Positions 46,267-53,626 of a DNA stretch of 64,000 bases are shown one piece after another; positions within the stretch are counted from its first letter, which is position 1, and the number at the start of each line of letters is the position of its first letter. Position numbers and translations under genes: made by a program. Origin of the DNA: CAWIJJ01 sp963836405 (GTDB taxonomy: Bacteria > Acidobacteriota > Terriglobia > Bryobacterales > Bryobacteraceae); the NCBI GenBank assembly GCA_963836405.1, contig CAWIJL010000009.1, positions 124,001 through 188,000 on the forward strand, in the 5' to 3' direction. The notes beneath the pieces were generated by a model. The model was given only the letters and a program-made list of their open reading frames with translations, made no database searches and had not been told where the DNA came from.

Positions 46267-47654
46267 ACCCGTTCTGCGGCCGTATCCTCTGGCGTGCCGC
46301 CGCATGCATTGCGATCCTGATGTGCGCTGTTCCGGCCGCGGCGCAGTGCATCGTGGATAATCCCGGGGGCAGCAAGGCCAACAGCAACCGGCCCGCGGAG
46401 GCCGACGTTCCATCCGCCCGTTTCTCGCCTCTCACCCGCTTCAACCAGGAACTGCCGCGCTGGCTCTGCTTCACCATGGGTTACCGCGCGAGGCTCGAAA
46501 GCTACTCGGCCGGCAACTTCCAGGAAGGCAATTCCGATGGATACCTGTTGACGCGGTTCCGGATGGGGATGGCGTTTCGGCCGGCGACATGGGTGAGGGT
46601 CTATACGGAACTCCAGGATGCCACGGCCTTCTGGAAGACTCCGCCCCTGGCGCCGCCGTATCAGTCTACCTGGGATTTGCGGCGCGCGTACCTCGACCTC
46701 GGCAACGTGGAGCAGGGAAAGTTTGCCCTTCGCGTCGGCCGCCAGGATCTTGCCTTCGGACATCTTCGGCTGCTCGGCACTGCCTACTGGCGCAACGCTT
46801 CGCGTGGCTACGATGCCGCCATGGCGGTGGTTAATCTCGACTGGATTCGCATCAACGCTTTTTCGGCGTCGCAGGTGGTCGCCCGTTTGAACGGGCTCTC
46901 CCACCACCAGCCGGGAAACAACATCCACGGCATTTACAGCAGCCTTAAGAAGCTTGTGCCCAACTCGACTATCGACCCGTATGTTTTCTGGCGCCTCGCG
47001 CCTTCGGCCCGGAATGAGGCCGGAACCCTGGCAAAACTCGACCAGAAGACCCTGGGCGCGCGCTGGGCCGGGACCGCATCCCGTATCGACTACGACGTCG
47101 AGGCCGTCGGGCAGACCGGCCACATCGGCACCGAGCCGGTCCGCGCCTACGCCTGGAGCGCCGTCACCGGCTACAACTTCCTGGCGCGTCAGCGGAAGGT
47201 CCGCGTCTTCGTCAAATTCGATTACGCCTCCGGGGACTCGCAGCCGCATGACGGCGTGCACCGGACATTCGACCAGCTTTTTCCCAACGTTCACGACCAC
47301 CGGGGCCTCGCCGACCAGGTGGGCTGGCAGAACGTAGCGTGCGTCCGGACCGGCGGCAGAATCTCCCTCCGCCGCAACTGGATACTCGCCGCCGCGTTTC
47401 ACAGCTTCTGGCTCGCCAGCGCCGAAGACGGATTCTATAACGGCTCGGGGACGGTGCTGGCGCGCGATCCGCTCGGCCTTTCGGGCACGCACATCGGCAA
47501 CGAGTATGATGTCCAGACTTCGTACCGGCTCGACCGGAACCTGGAGTTCGGCGCCGGCATCGGGTACCTTCATTCGGGAGAGTTCCTGATTCGCACCAAT
47601 CGCGCAGCGTCTTATACGTATCCGTACGTGATGATTAACTACAACCTGTTTTAG
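46263..47654 (+). CDS. Alginate-export-type outer-membrane porin
   Basis: 463 residues from the ATG overlapping the TSUP stop (ATGA). Signal peptide: RAAACIAILMCAVPAAAQC. The rest is a beta-barrel pattern of alternating residues with aromatic girdles (YRARLESYSAGNFQEGNSDG, GKFALRVGRQDLAFGHLRLL, VRVFVKFDYASGD), ending YPYVMINYNLF with a terminal Phe, as usual for Gram-negative barrels. It resembles the AlgE-like alginate_exp family, members of which act as anion channels. At the end of the dsr operon it may be the outer-membrane route for sulfur anions. Confidence 0.8.
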   Translation: MNPFCGRILWRAAACIAILMCAVPAAAQCIVDNPGGSKANSNRPAEADVPSARFSPLTRFNQELPRWLCFTMGYRARLESYSAGNFQEGNSDGYLLTRFRMGMAFRPATWVRVYTELQDATAFWKTPPLAPPYQSTWDLRRAYLDLGNVEQGKFALRVGRQDLAFGHLRLLGTAYWRNASRGYDAAMAVVNLDWIRINAFSASQVVARLNGLSHHQPGNNIHGIYSSLKKLVPNSTIDPYVFWRLAPSARNEAGTLAKLDQKTLGARWAGTASRIDYDVEAVGQTGHIGTEPVRAYAWSAVTGYNFLARQRKVRVFVKFDYASGDSQPHDGVHRTFDQLFPNVHDHRGLADQVGWQNVACVRTGGRISLRRNWILAAAFHSFWLASAEDGFYNGSGTVLARDPLGLSGTHIGNEYDVQTSYRLDRNLEFGAGIGYLHSGEFLIRTNRAASYTYPYVMINYNLF

Positions 47655-47664
47655 GAGAAGCGCC

Positions 47665-48190
47665 ATGACAGCCACGCCTGAATCCAAAACCCGGGAGTTG
47701 ATCTGGCAATATCCCGACCACGAGGGCGACCCGTTCGTTTTGTGGGACGAAGGCGCCAAGGCAGGCTGCCTCCGGTTTCAGCCGGAGCCGGGCGAATCCA
47801 CGGGCGAGCTCAGGGGCCAGCGCTGGCGGTTCCGCTACAGCATCCGGATGCATCCCCGGGTCACCATCTACCGGGGCGATTCCGACGAGATCTTTGCCGA
47901 GTACGTGCCCTGCTTCACCGGGGGAGGCCTGGTCTCATTCGAATCCGGCGTGCGCTACCGCTGGAAACGAACCGACATCTGGGGAAAGCACTGGTGTTTC
48001 CGTAGTGCCGGAGCAGAAATCGGCGGTGTGCCTGTCGCAGGAGACCGGCCCGCTGAGCCACGGCGGACGGGTCACACTATGCTGCGGGGCGGTGGGGCAG
48101 CCCGAGACCCCGGTCCTTCTGCTGCTGGCCTGGTTCCTGCGGATCCTGGATTTCGAGATGCTGGTGGAAGGAATTTTTCAGGTGGGATGA
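47665..48190 (+). CDS. Hypothetical protein ending the dsr operon (one frameshift)
   Basis: About 174 residues after repair. GGAGAAG precedes the ATG. The first frame is beta-rich (WRFRYSIRMHPRVTIYRGD, VSFESGVRYRWKRTDIWG); at about 48003 a surplus base must be dropped to continue as VPEQKSAVCLSQETG, GRVTLCCGAVG and a hydrophobic LLLLAWFLRILDFEML end at TGA 48188-48190. A loose likeness to tubby/LURP-like domains is noted but not asserted. Last gene before the tRNA. Confidence 0.6.
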
Positions 48191-48283
48191 GGCGTGCGCA
48201 AGACCCGGTACCGATGCTAAGATGTAGAGGCAATGGACGGCACGCGAAAGTTGGCGGAGCCCCAAAGCAACCTGTAGGTGTGC

Positions 48284-48360
48284 GCGCCCGTAGCTCAGTT
48301 GGATAGAGCGTCTGGCTACGAACCAGAAGGTCGCATGTTCGAGTCATGCCGGGCGCACCA
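48284..48360 (+). tRNA. tRNA-Arg (anticodon ACG), CCA encoded
   Basis: 77 nt. Acceptor stem GCGCCCG pairs with CGGGCGC at 48350-48356, followed by A and an encoded CCA. The anticodon arm is CTGG, loop CTACGAA, CCAG, giving anticodon ACG (wobble A is usually inosine). D-arm AGCTCAGTTGGATAGAGC and T-arm GTTCGAGTC are canonical. The 3' half is the attachment site of the island to the right. Confidence 0.97.
48316..48360 (+). repeat. attL: tRNA-Arg 3' half
   Basis: 45 bp beginning CTACGAACCAGAAGG and ending GGGCGCACCA. It matches 53041-53085 at 44 of 45 positions (G versus A after CAGAAG). This copy belongs to the functional tRNA. Confidence 0.9.
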
Positions 48361-48766
48361 CAAAATCAACAACATACAGATCAAGACACCAGCCGGGAGA
48401 CGGGTTTGGTAGCAACCGTGGTAGCAACGGGCTTCGGCGCGAGAATCTCATCCATCTTGTAGCAACCTGCTTCTGAATCTCGGGCAGAACGTGTGCGTAG
48501 GTCTGCATCGTGGAATGAACATTCGGCGGCGGCTGAAGCTGTGGTGGGAAAGGATGCAAACCTAGTGCAATCTGCGTTGAAGAATAGATCTCAACGTTAG
48601 CGGTGGAACCGTGACCCGCCTGCATGATCCTTTCGAGGATCATGCTCTTTCCGCCGCCATTTGGTCCAATAAGTATTACGACGCGCGCGGCTTCCGGAAT
48701 GTTCTGAACCTCGATTGTGATCGGCGGCTCAGCGAACGAGCTTCGAACGGCTTTGATCTTTGCCAT
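48344..48766 (-). pseudogene. Truncated AAA/ABC-type ATPase fragment
   Basis: From the ATG at 48766 the frame encodes KIKAVRSSFAEPPITIEVQN, then a Walker A motif ILIGPNGGGKSMILERIM, and after about 90 residues runs through the arm-type repeat and into the tRNA before stopping. No Walker B or signature motif is present. It is the N-terminal piece of an AAA-type ATPase cut at the island edge. The original partner gene is not in the window. Confidence 0.65.
48408..48429 (+). repeat. Arm-type recombinase repeat, left end of island
   Basis: Two tandem GGTAGCAAC units separated by CGT (GGTAGCAACCGTGGTAGCAA and two more bases). The identical 22-mer occurs at 52917-52938; a related GTAGCAACC is at about 48461. 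Such paired repeats inside both att sites are typical of arm-type sites of tyrosine integrases. Confidence 0.7.
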
Positions 48767-49167
48767 AGTGTGAACTCGAATTGTAGCGCCGTAGTCGGCT
48801 GCGGTTTGTCGGCTGCATAAATGTCGCGGCGAGCGCTCGTCAGGCTCGCGAACTGTCCGGATGGTCGAACGCGGAATTGCAGCCGCGCGGGCGGCATCGG
48901 TTCGAAGGGAGGAAACAGCTTTACGGAAAGGACAGACATGGAACACGTACTCACCCCGGGCGAATGGGAAAGCGCTGTTGTACCAGGCGCCGGACCAAAT
49001 TCGGCATTTGGCCTTTCGCCCGGCCATTCACCACGGAGTAGTTGAACGGCCGCACCCGCAGAGTGTCCGCTATGCCTCGAACCTAAAGGGCAAGGACTGC
49101 TGAAGTATGGCCCGCTTCTGCCGGACGGACGAGTATGATAAGAGGCCCATGGGGATGGAATGCGGCT

Positions 49168-49239
49168 ATGTCACTAAACGTACACATCGCGTCCTTTGAG
49201 TTCGAAGCTTGGCCGATAGATGCGTTTCCGGAGGGAAAA
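49168..49239 (+). pseudogene. 5' part of a small gene split by the IS
   Basis: ATG 49168 with GGATGGAA upstream opens a frame (SLNVHIASFEFEAWPIDAFP and EGK) that ends in the IS terminal repeat at 49240. It resumes at 51235 on the other side. The reassembled product would be about 74 residues. No family recognised. Confidence 0.55.
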
Positions 49240-51234
49240 CCTAGCGGGAGTTTACTGTGGCGCGAGTAAAGAAGCCGATAACCTGCTGAACTGATTGCAG
49301 ATTTCGGTTGCAACGTTGTATTACCTACGTGGGGTACGACAGAGCTGATCCAGGCCCAGGACGTCGGCCAATGCCTGCTGGGAAAGAGTCTGTTTGGAAA
49401 GTACGGTAGCCGTACGTTGCGGACCTTTCTGGCCTTGCGTCGGGTAGAGCAGGACGAACTGCTGGATCTGCCCTAACTCTTCCAGCAGTTGTTCCGTGGA
49501 CAGACCTGGCCAGACGGTGTCAGCCTGTTTGTGGATGTACTGCAGAAGCGAGATGCCGAGCATGCAGTAGAACGCATGCACGCAAATCTTGCTGTCCGTC
49601 CAGTGGTGCATCGGTCCCCAGCCCAGCCACTCGCCGTCCTTCAAACCGCGGAAGACCTGCTCGACCTGTTGTTGGCCGGAGTAGCCGGCGACAATCTGTT
49701 CGGCGGTCCAATCCATCCGGTTGCTCAGCAGCACCGTGCGACCCAAGCGATGCGAGAGCAGGCGTAACCAGGCGGCGTGATCGAATTCGAATTGCAGATG
49801 CCAGTGCCCGTCTTGGCTTTCCAACTGGTAGCGGATCAACTCGGAAACGAAGTCTGGAGCAAGCCAGCGCGCGATCTTGCGCCGGATGCCGCTTTCGGTA
49901 AATCGCGCAGCCGGCTTCGCCAATTCGATCGACAGCCGTCGCATGGATTGCAGAACCTTGCTCACCGTGGTGGTCACGCTGTGTAGTTGCTCGCCCGCAA
50001 AGGAAGCCGAGTACTTCAACACGCACAGATACTCTTGGCCATGCACCAGCAACTTCTCGGCGGCAGCGCGGACGCCGGGGTGCGCACTACTCAAGGCCGG
50101 CAACTGCTCTGCTGGCCGCTCCCGCAACTCTGCCGGTGCCTGATTCCAAGGCAACGCCGAAATCCAGCCGATGCCGGCCTGTTGCAGTTCCGCAGTGTTG
50201 GCCAGTGCAGCCGATCCTTTATCCATCACCAACGTAACGGATTCGTGTGCGATCCCGTTACGGTCGAGCAAGGCGAGGATCCGGCTCAAAGCCGGGGCCA
50301 ACTCTTCGGCATCCGCCACATTACCGGGATAGACGTGGTGGCACAGGCTGAGTCCGCTTTCGGCGTCGCGCACGTAACTGAGTCCAACCTGCCGCAGATT
50401 ATGCCGCCCCTGCTTGTTCTGGCCGCGTTGCGCCAGATGGTTGCGCGTGTTGGTGCTGGCTACGTAGGTGTAAAAGTTGGTAGTGTCATAGGCCAACAGG
50501 CGGCGGCTGACCAGCCGCTTTTCCTTCCACACCTGCAGCAGTTGCGATTGCGCCTGATACAACTGATCGGCTGCATCGGTGGGGTCCTGGTTGTCGGCGA
50601 TGAGAATCCGATCAAAGCAATCCCAAAAGGCTTGGGAAGTAAATCGTTCGGGAGGAAAGCCCCAGAGGTGGTGGAGGATCGAGCGGCGATACCAATCGGC
50701 GACCTCGGTTTTGGGACCCGGCTGGCAGATGCGGTGAATGGCGGCCAACAACAGGTAATGGGCGGTGGAGGGACCGGAGCGAGGGGCTGGCCAGATGGAT
50801 TCCAAGACGGCAAAGGCGCCGGAGTTTTGAGCCGCTAACCAGAGCGACCCGGGCAGCCCGAACTCGATGGCGGAAGCGGCAATGGGAATTGGAGCGGTGC
50901 GGTCCTGGACGAGTTGGGCGACACGCTCGGCAGTACCGAGGTAGGTTTGCTGAACGATCCGGGGCTTGCCGTCGACGCGAGCGCTGTGGACGACGTAGTA
51001 GTAGAGCTGGTTGGCCTTTTTCTTGGCCACGATGGAGGCCATATAGGGTAATACAAGTATACGCCTCTGTGGGACGAAGTCAATAGGAGCCGCCAATTAT
51101 TTCATACAAACGGATCCGTAACAGGGTAATACAGAAAATCGGAAAAGGGAGGAGTAGCTAAGACCAACGAGCAGAAAGACTTATGCGGGCGGGGTCAACG
51201 GAGAAAGCGCTCTTCGCAGTAAACTCCCGCTAGG
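49240..51234 (-). mobile_element. Insertion sequence, IS1634/IS4-like, 1995 bp
   Basis: Bounded by 18-bp perfect inverted repeats CCTAGCGGGAGTTTACTG at 49240-49257 and its complement at 51217-51234. It contains one transposase gene on the minus strand. Flanks are GGAAAA on the left and AAGATA on the right; no clear target duplication beyond AA can be seen. It interrupts a small gene of the island, so it arrived after the island's ancestor. Confidence 0.88.
49321..51042 (-). CDS. IS1634-like DDE transposase
   Basis: 573 residues from ATG 51042 (an upstream in-frame start to 51096 is less likely). N-terminal VKKKANQLYYYVV-type region with KPRIVQQTYLGT is typical of the IS1634 group. DDE residues: the first D in LAYDTTNFYTY, the second in VTLVMDKGSAALANTAEL, and the E of the YREK-like part near GQQQVEQVFRGLKDGEWL. 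Full length and intact, so the element may be active. It is unrelated to the truncated transposase at 10.4 kb. Confidence 0.88.
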   Translation of the reverse strand: MASIVAKKKANQLYYYVVHSARVDGKPRIVQQTYLGTAERVAQLVQDRTAPIPIAASAIEFGLPGSLWLAAQNSGAFAVLESIWPAPRSGPSTAHYLLLAAIHRICQPGPKTEVADWYRRSILHHLWGFPPERFTSQAFWDCFDRILIADNQDPTDAADQLYQAQSQLLQVWKEKRLVSRRLLAYDTTNFYTYVASTNTRNHLAQRGQNKQGRHNLRQVGLSYVRDAESGLSLCHHVYPGNVADAEELAPALSRILALLDRNGIAHESVTLVMDKGSAALANTAELQQAGIGWISALPWNQAPAELRERPAEQLPALSSAHPGVRAAAEKLLVHGQEYLCVLKYSASFAGEQLHSVTTTVSKVLQSMRRLSIELAKPAARFTESGIRRKIARWLAPDFVSELIRYQLESQDGHWHLQFEFDHAAWLRLLSHRLGRTVLLSNRMDWTAEQIVAGYSGQQQVEQVFRGLKDGEWLGWGPMHHWTDSKICVHAFYCMLGISLLQYIHKQADTVWPGLSTEQLLEELGQIQQFVLLYPTQGQKGPQRTATVLSKQTLSQQALADVLGLDQLCRTPRR

Positions 51235-51387
51235 AAGATACCGCCTCGCGAATGTTTGACGGATATCGAGTACCAGGCTGCTGCCGGCACGGTGACGTTT
51301 CGGCATGACGGCGGAGTCTGGAAGACAACCATCGACAGGTTTGGTCACGAGCAAGGATTTGTCATCGGCCCAGACACGCAAGGCTAA
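51235..51387 (+). pseudogene. 3' part of the small gene split by the IS
   Basis: In the frame that continues from 49239 it reads KIPPRECLTDIEYQAAAGTV, TFRHDGGVWKTTIDRFGHEQ and GFVIGPDTQG to TAA 51385-51387. The protein-like composition and the in-frame junction (FPEGK to KIPPRE) show that both halves come from one gene. Function unknown. Confidence 0.55.
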
Positions 51388-51487
51388 GAAACCGCGCGCC
51401 GTTGACCCTGGGAGATGACCAGACGGCGCGCGGGGCGCGAGCCCGGCGCTTCCGGCGGAGCGAAGCCGCGGGCAGTATCCTCACTTT

Positions 51488-51712
51488 CTACCGGCACACT
51501 CCAGCATCAGCGCGTCGCGGTGCATCCTCCCACTCTCTTTCGAGGCGCTCGAGTCTTTCCCGCATTGCTCTTAGTTTCTGCTGCCTTTCGAGCAGTATCG
51601 TCCAGGTGGGCATCCGTCTCTTCCTGGGAGCGTTCCCGTGCATGACGACGAGCCGTGCTCGAGGCGCCGTATTGGACGTGGCTGTAGTTTTCTGTTCACC
51701 GCGATTGTTCAT
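51488..51712 (-). CDS. Small basic coiled-coil protein of the island
   Basis: 74 residues with GGAGA five bases before the ATG. The first 35 residues are basic and low in structure; then a heptad-like helix, WTILLERQQKLRAMRERLER. No family recognised. The ribosome site and amphipathic pattern argue for a real gene, but the frame is short and in high-GC DNA. Confidence 0.4.
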   Translation of the reverse strand: MNNRGEQKTTATSNTAPRARLVVMHGNAPRKRRMPTWTILLERQQKLRAMRERLERLEREWEDAPRRADAGVCR

Positions 51713-51821
51713 TCGAATCTCCTCTTCGGCCAGGGGATCTCAGCGCCCAGCATATGTCCTGAGCTCAGCATGTCAGGCCGGGAGTTGCGCTTGTCTCGCT
51801 GAGCGCTTAGCATAGTCTTTA

Positions 51822-51968
51822 ATGGCAAAGCGAAAGAATCCGGCCGCAGTCGCCCTCGGGAAGCGCGGGGCAAAGGCTCGCATGACGAAAATGACCGAGG
51901 AACAGCGGGCTGAAGTCGCCAAGAAAGCCGCGGCCGCGCGCTGGAAGGACAAGCCGAAGGGCAAGTGA
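51822..51968 (+). CDS. 48-residue Lys/Ala-rich small protein
   Basis: Encoded from ATG 51822 to TGA 51966-51968; the stop overlaps the next ATG (TGATG). The motif RGAKARMTKMTEEQRAEVAK followed by KAAAARW matches a recurrent small helical motif (G-x-K-A-R ... E-E-R-x-x-x-A-x-K-A-A-x-A-R-W) in plasmid and phage-borne proteins. Probably a nucleic-acid-associated accessory protein. Function unknown. Confidence 0.6.
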   Translation: MAKRKNPAAVALGKRGAKARMTKMTEEQRAEVAKKAAAARWKDKPKGK

Positions 51969-52333
51969 TGGAACGTGAGATGAATTTAGTCCGCGAACTG
52001 CTGATGCAAATGGAAAAGCATCCTCATGGCCACGCACCGCACACCTTAGGGGTAGAATGCTATTCAAAGGAACAGATTGGTTATCATTTGTTTTTGATGA
52101 AGCAAGCACGCCTGATCGATGGATCAGACGTCACTTCCCACGGGGACAGCAGCCCTCAAGTGATTGCCTATTGCATGACGTGGGAGGGCCACGAGTTTTT
52201 GGCGAATAGCAAGGATGAGCCCACATGGAGAAGGGCCACGGCGTCAGTGCTCGCCAGAACGGGTGCTGTTGGCTTCGAGCTCCTTAAGGCCGTGCTGATC
52301 GCCGAAGCCAAAAAGCAAATGGGTTTGCCATGA
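51968..52333 (+). CDS. DUF2513-like protein
   Basis: 121 residues; the ATG overlaps the previous stop. The order MNLVRELLMQMEKHP, YSKEQIGYHLFLMKQARLID, MTWEGHEFLANSKD matches the DUF2513 winged-helix-like family often seen on mobile elements. Function unknown, perhaps a transcription regulator of the element. Confidence 0.7.
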   Translation: MEREMNLVRELLMQMEKHPHGHAPHTLGVECYSKEQIGYHLFLMKQARLIDGSDVTSHGDSSPQVIAYCMTWEGHEFLANSKDEPTWRRATASVLARTGAVGFELLKAVLIAEAKKQMGLP

Positions 52334-52411
52334 ACCGCAATTCTCAACCGCTCGCCAATGACATTGTGCTCGACTGGGCGTTAAGCCAGAAACCCACGCC
52401 ACAGGGGAGTG

Positions 52412-52858
52412 ATGCCGCCTGATCCACTATTGATGCCGAGTCTCGGTCGGCTGATTGTTGTCACCGCGTCGCTTGACGAGTATCTTAGTGAAATCCTGAT
52501 ACTGCTTATTGGGAGTCGGGAGCGGGCACTAGTTGAGCACTTCATTTACCCTTTGACACTGCAGCCTAAATTGGACAAGATTGACACGCTGGCGAGGATT
52601 TGCGTCGACCACTCTTTGCTGCCACCCGAGGCAGGAAATCACATTAAGTCTTTCGTCGAAAAGTGCCGCCCGCTGATCGCCCATCGAAACGACCTGATTC
52701 ATGGTCATCTCAGGTCGGGTGAATTTGTCAACCCCGCCAAGCCATCGAGGCGCCGGTCAATCGCTGGCGAGGACATTGAGGCATTGGCCAATTCAATGTT
52801 GGAAGTGGTCTTAGCCGCGATTGAGATCGAGCGGTCGCTGTACAACACTTTTTCATAG
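52412..52858 (+). CDS. Helical protein with an HEPN-like RxxxxH motif
   Basis: 148 residues from ATG 52412 (a GTG one codon earlier is possible). Mostly helical (LGRLIVVTASLDEYLSEILI, DKIDTLARICVDHSLL, LANSMLEVVLAAIEIERSL). The stretch CRPLIAHRNDLIHGHL contains R-x4-H, the signature of HEPN ribonucleases of toxin or defence systems, but the same text also occurs in ordinary four-helix proteins. Only suggestive. It is the last gene in the island. Confidence 0.5.
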   Translation: MPPDPLLMPSLGRLIVVTASLDEYLSEILILLIGSRERALVEHFIYPLTLQPKLDKIDTLARICVDHSLLPPEAGNHIKSFVEKCRPLIAHRNDLIHGHLRSGEFVNPAKPSRRRSIAGEDIEALANSMLEVVLAAIEIERSLYNTFS

Positions 52859-52916
52859 GCGACGATAACCCCCGTGCAAACATCCTGCAAACATCCCAGT
52901 AAGACACGACCTTTCC

Positions 52917-52938
52917 GGTAGCAACCGTGGTAGCAACG
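52917..52938 (+). repeat. Arm-type recombinase repeat, right end of island
   Basis: Exact copy of the 22-mer at 48408-48429, in the same orientation, 102 bp before attR. See the left copy. Confidence 0.7.
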
Positions 52939-53040
52939 CCGTTCGTCTAGCACCGTCTACGGCGTGTTTCAGTGTCCATGCTTGTTACTAAGTCGTTGAT
53001 AATAGACACCAGCGAAAACAGTAGACGACTTACTTTCGAA

Positions 53041-53085
53041 CTACGAACCAGAAGATCGCATGTTCGAGTCATGCCGGGCGCACCA
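53041..53085 (+). repeat. attR: duplicated tRNA-Arg 3' half
   Basis: 45 bp matching 48316-48360 with one mismatch, including CCA. No 5' half precedes it, so it is not a tRNA gene but the second attachment-site copy at the right edge of the island. Confidence 0.9.
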
Positions 53086-53221
53086 TAAAATACATCACGT
53101 TAGCACTGTGACCTGATGGGCCGCAGCGTAGTCCTGCGCGGGCTCTACGTCAATCCAAGCCCCCCGCCGCCTTCAAACCCGATTCGACTTTTTCCCGTGG
53201 CCGCCGGCCAAGCGCCCCCAC

Positions 53222-53279
53222 TTGACAGGATAACTTCCCGCAACGCATACTCGTATCGATTGCCGATGCTATCGATAGC
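53222..53279 (+). promoter_or_regulatory. PadR-ADOP promoter with palindromic operator
   Basis: TTGACA at 53222-53227 and CATACT at 53246-53251 with an 18-bp spacer form a plausible sigma-70 promoter. Downstream, GCTATCGATAGC at 53268-53279 is a perfect 12-bp palindrome, with a further ATCGAT at 53255-53260. It is a likely autoregulatory site for the PadR protein starting at 53282. Confidence 0.55.
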
Positions 53280-53281
53280 CG

Positions 53282-53626
53282 ATGGGAATAGAAAAACCAA
53301 CCAATACTGACGCCGATTTTCTGCCCGGCACGCTGGACATGCTGATTTTGAAGACGCTGAGCCGCGGGGAGAACCACGGCTTCGGTATCGCGCACCATAT
53401 TCAGCAGGTCTCGCGCAGCGCCCTGCGCATCGGGGAGGGGTCGCTCTACCCCGCGCTCCAGCGCCTCTTGCTCAACGACTTTGTGAAAGCCGAATGGGGT
53501 GTGACCGAGAACAACCGCCGCGCCCGTTATTACCGGATCACGGCGGCAGGGCGGAAGAAGTTGGCAGAGGAGAAACGGTCGTTCGATTCCCTGCTTGCGG
53601 GGATTGCGAGGGTAATGGAAGCATGA
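53282..53626 (+). CDS. PadR-family transcriptional regulator
   Basis: 114 residues. Typical PadR text: FLPGTLDMLILKTLSRGENH, GFGIAHHIQQ, GEGSLYPALQRLLLNDFVKA, RARYYRITAAGRKKLAEE. These small winged-helix repressors usually precede ADOP permeases in Acidobacteria, as here; the stop overlaps the permease ATG (ATGA). Likely represses the pair until a ligand binds. First gene right of the island. Confidence 0.92.
   Translation: MGIEKPTNTDADFLPGTLDMLILKTLSRGENHGFGIAHHIQQVSRSALRIGEGSLYPALQRLLLNDFVKAEWGVTENNRRARYYRITAAGRKKLAEEKRSFDSLLAGIARVMEA

Larger units (their letters stand above)
48316..53085. mobile_element. tRNA-Arg-associated genomic island, integrase lost
   Basis: The element lies between two copies of a 45-bp sequence from the tRNA-Arg 3' half (48316-48360 and 53041-53085), the usual outcome of tyrosine-recombinase integration. 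GC is lower and codon use less uniform than outside. Contents: an ATPase fragment, an IS, a gene split by it, and four small genes. No integrase or relaxase frame is visible, so it is a remnant. 48767-49167 holds nothing recognisable. Confidence 0.85.

Noticed and set aside
53041..53085. Second tRNA-Arg
   Set aside because: Only the 3' half is present, without acceptor 5' strand or D-arm; it is the attR copy.
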